Assembly (NCBI RefSeq): GCF_004348345.1
Contig: NZ_SMJZ01000045.1
Location: forward strand, 1-47,269
Reading direction: 5' to 3'
DNA from: Nonomuraea longispora
GTDB taxonomy: Bacteria; Actinomycetota; Actinomycetes; Streptosporangiales; Streptosporangiaceae
DNA: 47,269 nt
The position numbers were made by a program, and so were the translations under genes. The notes under the pieces are model-generated. The model made no database searches. It saw only the letters and a program-made list of their open reading frames with translations, and was not told the origin of the DNA. Shown here piece after piece: positions 1-11,828 of the stretch (position 1 is its first letter; each line of letters starts with the position of its first letter).

Positions 1-94
1 GACCAGGCGTCGGCGGGACGTTCTGGCGTACCGTGGGTCACCTGCGCTGATCGGCTTCAGGGTGGGCGCGGATCGTGGCGTGTTCCTGCTGTGA

Positions 95-110
95 TCGAAC
101 AGCCGTTCGG
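95..110 (+). promoter_or_regulatory. LexA/SOS box upstream of recA
   Basis: The sequence TCGAACAGCCGTTCGG contains CGAAC, four spacer bases and GTTCG, a perfect inverted repeat matching the actinobacterial/Gram-positive LexA box. It lies about 110 bp upstream of the recA start, and a TANNNT-type -10 element (TACGAT, 112-117) follows immediately. LexA bound here would block the promoter, so recA, and recX behind it, should be induced by DNA damage. The box is seen directly; the repression is inferred. Confidence 0.85.
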
Positions 111-111
111 C

Positions 112-117
112 TACGAT
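112..117 (+). promoter_or_regulatory. Putative -10 element of the recA promoter
   Basis: TACGAT fits the actinobacterial TANNNT consensus and sits directly after the LexA box. No convincing -35 hexamer was found at 16-18 bp. I also looked for the damage-inducible, LexA-independent motif known upstream of mycobacterial recA and did not see it. Transcription would start near 124, leaving a leader of about 98 nt with a strong Shine-Dalgarno (AGGGGGAG, 210-217). Confidence 0.45.
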
Positions 118-221
118 GAGAGAGCGCCGAGCCACGTCTTCCCCGGCAGTCCCGAAAATGTCGGTGGCAGGCCGTAGCTTTCACTCGACTGACCGGACCA
201 CGACCCTCCAGGGGGAGCTCC

Positions 222-2408
<2,187 letters not shown>

Positions 2409-2419
2409 GCGTCTGCCCT

Positions 2420-3472
2420 ATGAGCAACCCCGACCAGCCGCACAACCGGGGCGCCTGGCCCACCACCTCGGCGCGGGGCGGCGACCGTGCTCTTTCGTCG
2501 GCGGACGGCTGGCCGTCCCTCGACGAGTGGCGCAACCGCCCGCGCACCTCCGACACCGAGTCCGGCGACGTCACGGGTTCCGGCAGCCCCGCGGAAGCCC
2601 CCGGCATGCCCGGCTCCCCGCCTCCGGCGCCGGGTCGCTTCCGCCCGGCCGACGACGGTCCGGCGCGTGACGGTGAGGGCGTTCCGGACGCCCATGCCAC
2701 GCCGGGGCAGGGCACGACCGGCTCTCCGCCACCGCAGTCCGGCGGCTCTGGTGCGCGTGACGGCCGTCCGGCCGATCCTTCGGCTCCCGGCCATGGGGGT
2801 GGATGGCATTCCGAGGTGCTGGCCGGGAGCAGTTGGTTCGCTGACGACCAAGCGGACGGTGGCGAGAGGAGATCGGGCCGAGGGCGCCGGTCCGGCAAGG
2901 CGGGAAAATCCGGCAGGCGCGGTGACAAGAGGGCGAAAGGATGGCTTCCTGAGGGCCCTGAGGCCGAAAGCCCGGACGGGGCCGATCCGGAGTCGGTGGC
3001 CCGAGCCATCTGCCTGCGCCTGCTCACCATGGCTCCCAAGACACGAGCCCAGCTCGCCGAGGCCCTGCGCAAGCGGGAAGTGCCGGACGACGCAGCCGAA
3101 GCGGTGCTCAGCCGGTTCTCGGAGCTGGGGCTGATCGACGATGAGGCGTTCGCCGCGGCCTGGGTCGACTCCAGGCACCACGGTCGCGGCCTGGCCAAGC
3201 GAGCCCTGGCCGCCGAGCTGCGTCATCGCGGCGTCGACACCGACACGGTCAACGAAGCCGTCGACCGCCTCGACCCCGACCAGGAGGCGGAGACCGCCCG
3301 GCGACTCGTGGAGCGCAAGCTGGCCGCGACCCGTTCTCTCGACCCACGCGCCCGCACCCGACGCCTGGCCGGCATGCTCGCCCGCAAGGGTTACTCCTCG
3401 GGCCTCGCCTTCCGCGTCATCCGGGAAGCTCTGGAGCAGGAGGGCATCGACATGGAGGAAGACTTCCCCTGA
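2420..3472 (+). CDS. recX: Recombination regulator RecX
   Basis: RecX binds RecA filaments and restrains their activity; it is normally co-transcribed with recA, as here (11 bp gap). The C-terminal half, from about residue 190 (SVARAICLRLLTMAPKTRAQ) to the end, is the three-helix-repeat RecX domain. Motifs include LIDDEAFAAAWVDSR and RRLAGMLARKGYSSGLAFRVI. The first 185 or so residues are a Gly/Pro/Ser/Arg-rich, probably disordered extension with a basic patch near residues 150-175. At 350 aa the protein is about twice the usual RecX length. The ATG at 2420 is the first in frame after the recA stop; a start nearer the domain is possible, but the reading frame and composition look coding throughout. 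Confidence 0.93.
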   Translation: MSNPDQPHNRGAWPTTSARGGDRALSSADGWPSLDEWRNRPRTSDTESGDVTGSGSPAEAPGMPGSPPPAPGRFRPADDGPARDGEGVPDAHATPGQGTTGSPPPQSGGSGARDGRPADPSAPGHGGGWHSEVLAGSSWFADDQADGGERRSGRGRRSGKAGKSGRRGDKRAKGWLPEGPEAESPDGADPESVARAICLRLLTMAPKTRAQLAEALRKREVPDDAAEAVLSRFSELGLIDDEAFAAAWVDSRHHGRGLAKRALAAELRHRGVDTDTVNEAVDRLDPDQEAETARRLVERKLAATRSLDPRARTRRLAGMLARKGYSSGLAFRVIREALEQEGIDMEEDFP

Positions 3473-4005
3473 GAGGTCCCCGTCCGGCCGCGACGGTTCG
3501 ACGAGCTCTTGCTTGGACGGGGCGTACCGGCTGCTGCCCAAGCCCTTCGAACGGAACCTTTGACTGCGCACCTCCACGAGGAGGCCCCTTCCGGGAGGCC
3601 GCGTCCTGAGGCCTCTCCCCAAACGAGACCCATGCCCGGAATTCCCCTTCAAGCATGGTCTGGCCGGGTATCCCGGCACATCTGGGGGTGATGACGAATC
3701 TTGTGGTAGGTGCGGCGATGCGGCCCCGTAAGACACGCTTGGAGACGCGTTTGCTTGCTCGTGACCTGTTCGACGCATAACCTCGACGGCAGTGAGGAGT
3801 TACTCCGCGCAGTGCGGATTGCCATACCGGTGAACGACGGACGAGCGAGCTTGGGCGATCGAGGCAGGCGAGGTGTCGGGTTTTCGGGCCGACGCCCGGT
3901 CCGCCTTGGCTGGGTGTCGACCGGGCTGTCCGTGGCGTGCTTGTGACCCCTCCGTTTTGTGGCCGCGTTATGAGGTGTTGACGACGCGAGGAGGGCGGGG
4001 CGCAC
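3473..4005. other. 533-bp gap between recX and rny
   Basis: Short open frames here lack codon bias and recognisable motifs. A GAGGCC...GGCCTC inverted repeat (3581-3586 / 3610-3615) could terminate recA-recX transcripts but has a long loop. The rny promoter probably lies in the last 100 bp (ttgtga at 3941-3946 is a candidate -35), but no -10 was convincing. A ribosome-binding sequence GAGGAGGGCGGGG precedes the rny ATG. Confidence 0.4.
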
Positions 4006-5618
<1,613 letters not shown>

Positions 5619-5622
<4 letters not shown>

Positions 5623-7424
5623 GCGAAGAGCTGCTGGTAGAAGGCGAGTTCGGCGGCGAGCGCCGCGGCCCGCGTCTCGGCGCGGCGGAAGCCGTGCGAC
5701 TCCCCGTCGAAGGCGAGATAGGTGCACGGGACGCCGCGTTCGGCGAGCGCGTCGGCGAAGGCGGCCGACTGCTGGGGCGGCACCACGGGATCGTCGAGGC
5801 CCTGCAGGAGCAACATGGGGCAGGACACGCCGTCCACCAGGCCGAGCGGCTCGCGGGCGGCGTAGACGTGCGGGTCTTCCGGCCCCACCAGCCACTCGAC
5901 GTAGTGGGACTCGAAGTCGTGGGTGTGCTGGGCGAGCGGCGCGAGCGCGCTGATGCCGTAGTAGGAGACGCCGCCCGCGAACACGTCGGACCGGCAGCAG
6001 ACGGCCAGCACGGTCCAGCCGCCGGCGCTGCCGCCGCGTACGGCGATCTTGGCGGGGTCGGCCAGGCCTTCGCCGGCCAGCCATTGTGCGGCGGCGATCG
6101 TGTCGGCGACGTCGAGTCGGCCCCACTGCCCTTTGAGCCGGTCGCGGTAGCGCCTGCCGTAGCCGGTGGAGCCGCCGTAGTTGACGTCTAGCACGCCGAT
6201 GCCGCGCGAGGTCAGGAACGCCTTCTCCAGGTCGAGCGCGCTGTCGGCGTGGGCCGTCGGCCCGCCGTGCACGAAGATCACGTACGGTGGGGCGCCGGTG
6301 GTGGCGGGGCCGTGCGGCGGATAGAGGAACGCGGGGGCCGGTGTCTCGACCGCCCGGGGAAGCGGCAGGTAGGAGGGGGCGGGCAGGCGCGCGTCGTGCC
6401 GGCCGAGCGCCGTGGACGTTCCCGTGTCCGCGTCCACCTGGAGGACCGACCGGGGGAGTGTGGCGGAATAGCCGACGCCGACCACCGACGTGCCTTCGGC
6501 CGCCAGCGCCGCGTCCCATCCGGAACAGGGCACGTCGAGGTCGGTGAGCGTGCCCGAAGCAGGATCGAGCACGCCCAGCCGCAGGTCGCCTCGCCCGTGC
6601 AGGACCGCGAGCCGTCCGTCGCCGAGCACGGTGTACGGCCGTCCGCCGAGTTGCCACGGCGGCGCCGCGAACTCCTCCTCGACGGGATGGAGCGCCCGGG
6701 CGTCGCCGCCCCGCAGGCCGATCTCGTAGAGGTTCCACCATCCTGAGCAGTCGGAGATCAGGTAGAGGTGGGCGTCGTCCTTCCAGGCAGGGGCGAGCAC
6801 GGATTCGGCGGGGCCGCCCCGCACGGTCCACTGCTCCCCGCTGGAGAGGTCGACGACGCGGAGTTCGGTGCCGTCCCAGGGCATGAGCGGGTGGTTCCAG
6901 CACACGTACGCCAGATGCCGCCCGTCGGGGGAGACGGTGGGAGAGGCGTAGAAGTCGCAACCCGTGACCCAGGTGCGAGGGTCGCCGCCGGCCAGCGGGA
7001 CGGACACGATGGCCCGGGCGATCTCGCCGTCGTCGCCGTGCCGCTCGCGTACGCCCCACAGCCGGCCGTCGTGCACGAGCAGGTCGGCGTAGCGGCCGTC
7101 GCCGGCGAGGGGTTTCGGCTCGCCGTCATCGCCCAGGAGGTAGAGGCGCTGGTCGGACAGGTTGGCGAAGACCACCTGGCCGCCGGGGGTCACGGTGTAG
7201 GGCCTGCCGCCGTACTCGTGCACCCGGGTGCACGCGCTCCACGGGGCCCGCAGCAGCTCGCGGTGGGTGCCGTCGGGTGCGCGGCACACGATCGTGGTGC
7301 GCCCGCCCTCGTCGGGGCGGTCCTCGGTCCACCACACCCGGCTGCCCAGGACCGTGGGCCAGCTCGGACGCACACCTGATCGCGCCACGTCTCTGGTCGT
7401 GATGGGGGAGGGCCGGAAAGGCAT
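5619..7424 (-). CDS. S9 family (prolyl oligopeptidase-type) peptidase
   Basis: Serine peptidase of the acylaminoacyl-peptidase / dipeptidyl-peptidase group, 601 aa. The N-terminal two thirds form a beta-propeller with WD-like blades (for example [16 protein letters not shown]). The alpha/beta-hydrolase domain follows, with nucleophile Ser466 in GGSAGGW, Asp in [11 protein letters not shown] (544-545) and His577 in GESHGF. No signal peptide is seen, so it is probably cytoplasmic, processing peptides or blocked N-termini. Start: the AGGA motif lies 1 nt before the ATG at 7433 but 10 nt before the ATG at 7424 (MPFRPS), which I prefer. The exact substrate cannot be read from sequence. Confidence 0.92.
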
Positions 7425-7473
7425 ACCCCGCATCCTGCCGGAAGATCGCCCGGCGTGCTGGCCGGATCTTGGA

Positions 7474-8325
7474 TCAGGGGCATCCGGCGGGCGGCGGCGG
7501 AGACGCGGGCAGGTCGAGGCCCGTCTTGCCGAACCACTTCTGCAGCAGCCGGGCGGCGGTGCCGTCCCGCCACATCGAGGTGATCGCCTCGTTGACGGCC
7601 TCGCACGTGGCGATCTCGCCCTCCTTGAGACCGACCGCCCACTCCTCTCTGCTGATCGGGTCGTTGAGCAGCCTGAGTTTCTTGGGGTCCTGCTCGACGT
7701 AGCCGGCCAGGGACAGGTTCTCGGTGCTCACCGCGTCGAGCTGGAGGTCGAGCAGTTTGCGTACGCACTCGGAGTAGTTGGCCGCGGGCACGAGGATGGC
7801 GGGCAGGTCCAGCTTGCCGTCGGGCGGCGGGTCGACGATGCGGCGGTACGAGTTGGACCCCTTGGCCAGGCAGATGCGCTTGCCCGCCAGGTCGCTCGTC
7901 TTCTGGATGGAGGTGTCGCCGGAGCGGACCATCGTGTCCTGGTACGCGGTGACGTACGGGCCCGCGAACGTCACCCGGGGCTTGCGCGACATGGTGATGG
8001 AGTAGGAGGCGACGACCATGTCGACGGTGCCGTTCTGCAGCAGCGCCTCACGGACGGAGGAGGGGGCCTCGCGCCATGTGATGCGTACGTCCTCGCCGCC
8101 GGCGAGGTGGCGGACGATGTAGCGGGCGACGTCGACGTCGAACCCCTCGGGGGCGCCGGGCCCCGTCTTCAGGCCCACGCCCGGCTGGTCCCACTTGGTG
8201 CCGACCGTGACCGTGCCGCCTTCCCTGATCTTCTCGGCGACGGTGGGGAATGAGCCGTTTCCGCCGCACGCCGCCAGGCACACGGCCATGGCCGCCCCCG
8301 CGAGCGCCGCCCCACGCATGGTCAC
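7474..8325 (-). CDS. Second glutamate-type ABC transporter substrate-binding lipoprotein
   Basis: Family 3 solute-binding protein (polar amino acid type), a paralogue of the gluB product encoded 1.7 kb away. The GTG start at 8325 has AGGAG nine nt upstream. The signal peptide MRGAALAGAAMAVCLAAC ends in an LAAC lipobox, predicting a lipid-anchored extracellular protein. The mature part shares with GluB the segments VGTKWDQPGVGLK, GFDVDVARYIV, NGTVDMVVASYSIT, SNSYRRIVDPPPDG, ANYSECVRKL and a final PPPAGC. It lies downstream of gluD beyond a strong hairpin and has its own TTGCGA/TATTCA promoter. It may therefore be expressed separately and supply the same permease with another specificity. The ligand is unknown. 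Confidence 0.9.
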   Translation of the reverse strand: MTMRGAALAGAAMAVCLAACGGNGSFPTVAEKIREGGTVTVGTKWDQPGVGLKTGPGAPEGFDVDVARYIVRHLAGGEDVRITWREAPSSVREALLQNGTVDMVVASYSITMSRKPRVTFAGPYVTAYQDTMVRSGDTSIQKTSDLAGKRICLAKGSNSYRRIVDPPPDGKLDLPAILVPAANYSECVRKLLDLQLDAVSTENLSLAGYVEQDPKKLRLLNDPISREEWAVGLKEGEIATCEAVNEAITSMWRDGTAARLLQKWFGKTGLDLPASPPPPAGCP

Positions 8326-8359
8326 CCCGATCATCTCCTGTAAAAAGGAGCTTGTCGGC

Positions 8360-8388
8360 TGAATAGCGCGTACAGGCGCGTTTCGCAA
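8360..8388 (-). promoter_or_regulatory. Promoter of the second binding-protein gene
   Basis: Read on the minus strand: TTGCGA (8388-8383), 17-bp spacer, TATTCA (8365-8360). This is a good housekeeping-sigma match about 35 bp upstream of the GTG start. It separates this gene transcriptionally from gluABCD. Confidence 0.6.
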
Positions 8389-8427
8389 CGCCTCCAACGG
8401 AGATGTGGGGCTTTCTTGGCCATCTAT

Positions 8428-8463
8428 CGGTGTACGGGCGGCGCGCTCTCCGCCCGTACACCG
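8428..8463 (-). terminator. Strong hairpin directly after gluD
   Basis: A perfect 14-bp stem (CGGTGTACGGGCGG with its complement) and 8-nt loop start at the base after the gluD stop. There is no T-tract, which is common for actinobacterial terminators. It can end gluABCD transcripts or protect their 3' end. Confidence 0.75.
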
Positions 8464-9333
8464 TCAGGCTGCGCCTTCGCCCATGCCCGCGACGGCCGGC
8501 GTGACCGGCTTGGCCGCGGTCTTGCGGCTGCGCCTGCTCCGACCCTCCAGCCAGGTGGCCAGGGAGCTCAGGGCCATGTTGAGCGCGACGTAGATGATGC
8601 CGATGACGATCGCCGCCGGGATCAACGAGCCGAAGAACCGGGCAGGAAGGATCTTGAAGCCGGTGTTGAGCAGGTCGACGTAGGCGATGATGTAGCCGAG
8701 CGCGGTGTCCTTCAGCAGCACCACGAGCTGGCTGACGATCGCCGGCATCATCGCCGTGACGGCCTGCGGAAGCAGCACCAGCCGCATGACCTGGTTCTTC
8801 CGCATGCCCACCGCGTAGGCGGCCTCCGACTGCCCCTTGGGCACGGCCTGCACGCCGGCCCTGACGACCTCGGCCAGCACGGAGCCGTTGTAGAGCATCA
8901 GGCCGACGACCACCGCCATGAACGCGTAGTCGCCGCCGCCCATCAGCACCGGCGCCAGGTAGAAGATGAAGAAGATGAGCAACAGCAGCGGGATGGCCCT
9001 GAAGACCTCCACCACCGCCCCGGCAGGGACCCTGATCCAGGCATGGTCGGAAAGCCGCGCCAGGCCGAAGATCGCGCCGAAGGCCAGCGCGAGCACCGCG
9101 GCCACCGCCGCCGCCCGCAGGGTGCCGATGAGACCCGGGATGATGTAGAACTCCCACGTCTCCCACTGCAGGAACGGCTCCCAGATCTTGCCTTCCCACT
9201 GGCCCTTGGCGTCGAATCCTCTGTAGACGCCGTAGACGACCGCCGCGACGGCGATGAGGCTGACGACGGTGAGGGCGTGGTTGCGCAGCCGCCCGCGCCG
9301 GCCTGGGGCGTCGAACAGGACAGATGTGCTCAT
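8464..9333 (-). CDS. gluD: Glutamate ABC transporter permease GluD
   Basis: Inner-membrane permease subunit of a polar amino acid (His/Glu/Gln type) ABC importer, 289 aa. A hydrophobic helix near residues 19-38 is followed by a core of about five transmembrane helices. The conserved ATPase-contact (EAA) loop reads EAAYAVGMRKNQVMRLVLLPQA, preceded by VVRAGVQAVPKGQ. The ATG overlaps the gluC stop in an ATGA quartet (9330-9333), so translation is coupled. A basic tail (RSRRSRKTAAK) ends the protein. A strong hairpin follows the stop at once. Confidence 0.94.
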   Translation of the reverse strand: MSTSVLFDAPGRRGRLRNHALTVVSLIAVAAVVYGVYRGFDAKGQWEGKIWEPFLQWETWEFYIIPGLIGTLRAAAVAAVLALAFGAIFGLARLSDHAWIRVPAGAVVEVFRAIPLLLLIFFIFYLAPVLMGGGDYAFMAVVVGLMLYNGSVLAEVVRAGVQAVPKGQSEAAYAVGMRKNQVMRLVLLPQAVTAMMPAIVSQLVVLLKDTALGYIIAYVDLLNTGFKILPARFFGSLIPAAIVIGIIYVALNMALSSLATWLEGRSRRSRKTAAKPVTPAVAGMGEGAA

Positions 9334-9998
9334 CGGGCCACCGCCAAGCGCCGCGACAACCAGCCGGTGAAGAACCCGATCGGCATGGTCAGCACCATGA
9401 AGGCGACGACGATGCCGAGGAAGATGGGAATCGACGCGCCGGTCTGGTCGAAGGTCTCCTTCATCACGGCCGCCGCGTCGGCGAGGAACCCGCCCGCGGT
9501 GGCGACCGTGGTGTTCTTGATCATGGCGATGATCACGCTGCCCAGCGGGGCGACCACCGAGCGGAATGCCTGCGGCAGGATGATCATCGTCAGGGACTGG
9601 CTGAACGTCAGGCCGATCGCCCTGGCCGCCTCGGCCTGGCCCAGCGGCACCGTGTTGACGCCCGAGCGCAGCGCCTCACACACGAAGGCCGCGGTGTAGA
9701 GGGACAGGCCCATCGCGACGAGCCAGAACGAGTTGGTCCGTGGCTCGCCCGAGAAGACCAGGCCGAGCTGGTCGCTCAGGCCCAGCGCCGAGAACGCCAG
9801 CACCAGTGTCAGGGGCGTGTTCCGGACAACGTTGACGTAGATCGTGCCCGCCGCGCGCAGCACCGGCGTGGGGGAGACCCGCATCGCCACCAGGATCGTG
9901 CCGATGACCAGGGAGGTGACCAGGGCCACGAGCGCGAGCTTGACGTTTTCCAGAAACCCCAGCCCGAGGTCGGGGGCGTATGTGATTAGTTCGTCCAT
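9330..9998 (-). CDS. gluC: Glutamate ABC transporter permease GluC
   Basis: Permease partner of GluD, 222 aa with about five membrane helices and the EAA loop QAEAARAIGLTFSQSLTMIILPQAFR. The ATG at 9998 (MDELITYAPDLGLGF) has GGTGGAG at 4 bp; the longer TTG-initiated frame to 10013 lacks a ribosome-binding site. It is separated from gluB by 58 bp that hold a 15-bp hairpin, which should lower permease expression relative to the binding protein. Together with GluA, GluB and GluD it would import glutamate or related amino acids. Confidence 0.94.
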   Translation of the reverse strand: MDELITYAPDLGLGFLENVKLALVALVTSLVIGTILVAMRVSPTPVLRAAGTIYVNVVRNTPLTLVLAFSALGLSDQLGLVFSGEPRTNSFWLVAMGLSLYTAAFVCEALRSGVNTVPLGQAEAARAIGLTFSQSLTMIILPQAFRSVVAPLGSVIIAMIKNTTVATAGGFLADAAAVMKETFDQTGASIPIFLGIVVAFMVLTMPIGFFTGWLSRRLAVAR

Positions 9999-10014
9999 CG
10001 TGCTCCACCGCAAG

Positions 10015-10049
10015 GGCGACGGGCGGCCGGGGGGCCGGCCGCCGTCGCC
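10015..10049 (-). terminator. Intercistronic hairpin between gluB and gluC
   Basis: GGCGACGG-g-CGGCCGG pairs with CCGGCCGCCGTCGCC across a GGGG loop, giving a 15-bp stem with one bulged base, 7 bp after the gluB stop. In many binding-protein operons such a structure stabilises the upstream message and attenuates the downstream permease genes. That role is inferred here. Confidence 0.7.
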
Positions 10050-10056
10050 GACGTGA

Positions 10057-10917
10057 TCAGCTGCAGCCCTCGGCCGGCGGCGCGGCCTCCGACAGCTTCA
10101 GGCCCTGGATGCCGCCGAACCACTTGTCCAGCAGCTGCTTCATGGTGCCGTTGTCCCACAGCTTCTTCACCGCGGTGTTGACGGCCTCGCAGGTCTTCGT
10201 GTCGCCCTTCTTCAGGCCGACGCCGTACTTCTCGTCGGTGAAGCCCTGGCCCAGCACCTTGAAGTTGCCGCCGGCCTGCTTGGCGAAGCCCGCCAGGATC
10301 AGGTCGTCGGTGGTGACGGCGTCGAGGTTGCTGCCGCTCAGCTTCTGCACGCACTCGGAGTAGTTGGCCGCGTCGACGGTCGTGGCGTCGATGTCGAGCT
10401 CGCCGTCCGGGGGCGGGTCGGTGATGCGCTTGTAGGAGTTGGAGCCGGCCGCCTTGCAGATCTTCTTGCTCTTGAGGTCCTGCGGGCTGTTGATCGACGT
10501 GTCGTCCTTGCGGACCATGACGTCCTGGTGGGCGACCACGTAGGGGCCGCCGAAGGTGACCTTGCCCTTGCGCTCCTCGGTGATCGAGTAGGTGGCGACG
10601 ATCATGTCGACCGTGCCGTTCTGGAGGAACGGCTCACGGTTGGACGAGGCCGACTCCTTCCATTCGATCTCGACCTCCTTGCCGCCGGCCAGCTCCTTCA
10701 CCAGGGCCTTGGCCACGTCAACGTCGAATCCCTCGGGCTCGGCGCCCATCTTCAAGCCCAGGCTCGGCTGGTCCCACTTGGTGCCGACCACGATCGTGTT
10801 GGCACCCTGGACCTTCTCCAGCACGGTGGCGTACGACTGCTCGTCGCCACCGCAGGCCGTCAGGCCGGCCGCCAGAGCCGCCACGGAGAGCAGCGCTCCC
10901 GTTCGACGCATGTGCAT
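10057..10917 (-). CDS. gluB: Glutamate ABC transporter substrate-binding lipoprotein GluB
   Basis: Extracellular solute-binding protein (family 3), 286 aa. The signal peptide MHMRRTGALLSVAALAAGLTAC ends in an LTAC lipobox with the acylated Cys22. The mature protein has the bilobed binding fold, for example IVVGTKWDQPSLGLK, EGFDVDVAKAL, QNGTVDMIVATYSIT and AANYSECVQKL. Start: GAGGCAGG lies 5 nt before the ATG at 10917. It sits between gluA (17-bp gap) and gluC, the standard Corynebacterium/Streptomyces order. Glutamate as substrate follows from synteny and family; aspartate or glutamine cannot be excluded. A paralogue with the same motifs lies at 7474-8325. Confidence 0.94.
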   Translation of the reverse strand: MHMRRTGALLSVAALAAGLTACGGDEQSYATVLEKVQGANTIVVGTKWDQPSLGLKMGAEPEGFDVDVAKALVKELAGGKEVEIEWKESASSNREPFLQNGTVDMIVATYSITEERKGKVTFGGPYVVAHQDVMVRKDDTSINSPQDLKSKKICKAAGSNSYKRITDPPPDGELDIDATTVDAANYSECVQKLSGSNLDAVTTDDLILAGFAKQAGGNFKVLGQGFTDEKYGVGLKKGDTKTCEAVNTAVKKLWDNGTMKQLLDKWFGGIQGLKLSEAAPPAEGCS

Positions 10918-10934
10918 GTGTACCTGCCTCAATC

Positions 10935-11690
10935 TCAGTGCGTGAGGATCTTCGAAAGGAAGTCGCGCGCCCGGTCGGTCTGCGCGTTGGTGAAGAACTC
11001 GTCGGGGGTGTTCTCCTCGACGATCTGCCCGTCCGCCATGAACACCACGCGGTTGGCGGCGCGGCGGGCGAAACCCATCTCGTGTGTGACGACCACCATG
11101 GTCATCCCGTCACGCGCCAGCCCGACCATGACGTCGAGCACCTCCTGCACCATCTCGGGGTCCAGTGCCGAGGTCGGCTCGTCGAACAGGATCATCTTCG
11201 GGTCCATGGCCAGTGCCCTGGCGATGGCGACCCGCTGCTGCTGGCCACCGGAGAGCTGGGCCGGATATTTGTCCGCCTGAGCCGCGATGCCTACCCGTTC
11301 GAGAAGCTCCATCGCACGCTTGTTGGCCGCATCTCGCGAAAGTCCGCGCACCTTGACGGGGCCGAGCGTGACATTCTCCCGGATGGTCTTGTGAGCGAAC
11401 AGATTGAACGACTGGAAGACCATGCCGACGTCGGAACGCAGCCTCGCCAGCGCCTTGCCCTCCTCGGGGAGCACCTGGCCGTCAAATATGATCTGCCCGT
11501 CACTGATCGTCTCCAGCCGGTTGATCGCACGGCAGAGTGTGGACTTCCCGCCGCCCGACGGGCCGATGACGACCAGAACCTCGCCACGAGAGACGGTCAA
11601 GTTGATGTTCTTCAGGACATGCAGCGCCCCGAAGTGCTTGTTGACGTTCTCCAGCCGAACCAGTGGAGCGCCGTCGCCGTTCTCCGTCAT
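10935..11690 (-). CDS. gluA: Glutamate ABC transporter ATP-binding protein GluA
   Basis: Cytoplasmic ATPase of the importer, 251 aa. Visible motifs are Walker A GPSGGGKST, Q-loop GMVFQSFNLF, signature LSGGQQQR, Walker B MILFDEPTSALD and the switch His in VVVTHE. It is the first gene of gluABCD. There is no Shine-Dalgarno before the ATG; instead a -10 hexamer ends 8 nt upstream, so the message is probably leaderless. It is divergent from miaB across 138 bp. Confidence 0.96.
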   Translation of the reverse strand: MTENGDGAPLVRLENVNKHFGALHVLKNINLTVSRGEVLVVIGPSGGGKSTLCRAINRLETISDGQIIFDGQVLPEEGKALARLRSDVGMVFQSFNLFAHKTIRENVTLGPVKVRGLSRDAANKRAMELLERVGIAAQADKYPAQLSGGQQQRVAIARALAMDPKMILFDEPTSALDPEMVQEVLDVMVGLARDGMTMVVVTHEMGFARRAANRVVFMADGQIVEENTPDEFFTNAQTDRARDFLSKILTH

Positions 11691-11698
11691 GGACCAAA

Positions 11699-11727
11699 AC
11701 GGTAGAGGGCAATAAGACGCTGGTCAC
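11699..11727 (-). promoter_or_regulatory. gluABCD promoter (probably leaderless)
   Basis: Minus strand: GTGACC (11727-11722), 17-bp spacer, TACCGT (11704-11699), then 8 nt to the gluA ATG. Spacing and the lack of a ribosome-binding site predict transcription starting at or next to the start codon. Confidence 0.55.
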
Positions 11728-11737
11728 TAACCGGGTG

Positions 11738-11787
11738 GTACCGATCCGATCACATCGTGCCGTCAAGCTGGTCTTTTAGATCGGTAC
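11738..11787. repeat. Inverted repeat in the gluA-miaB divergent region
   Basis: GTACCGATC (11738-11746) and GATCGGTAC (11779-11787) are perfect inverted 9-mers, 41 bp centre to centre (about four helical turns). They lie upstream of both genes. They could be two half-sites of a looping regulator, but no binder is known. Confidence 0.35.
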
Positions 11788-11828
11788 GGGCCGTCTCAAG
11801 CCTGACAACGACTACCCTGGAATGCGCC

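Noticed and set aside
1..94. 3' end of a gene upstream of recA
   Set aside because: All three plus-strand frames were read; none resembles the small proteins often encoded upstream of recA, and none shows clear bias.
3710..3946. 78-codon plus-strand frame between recX and rny
   Set aside because: No ribosome-binding site, poor codon bias and no recognisable motif.
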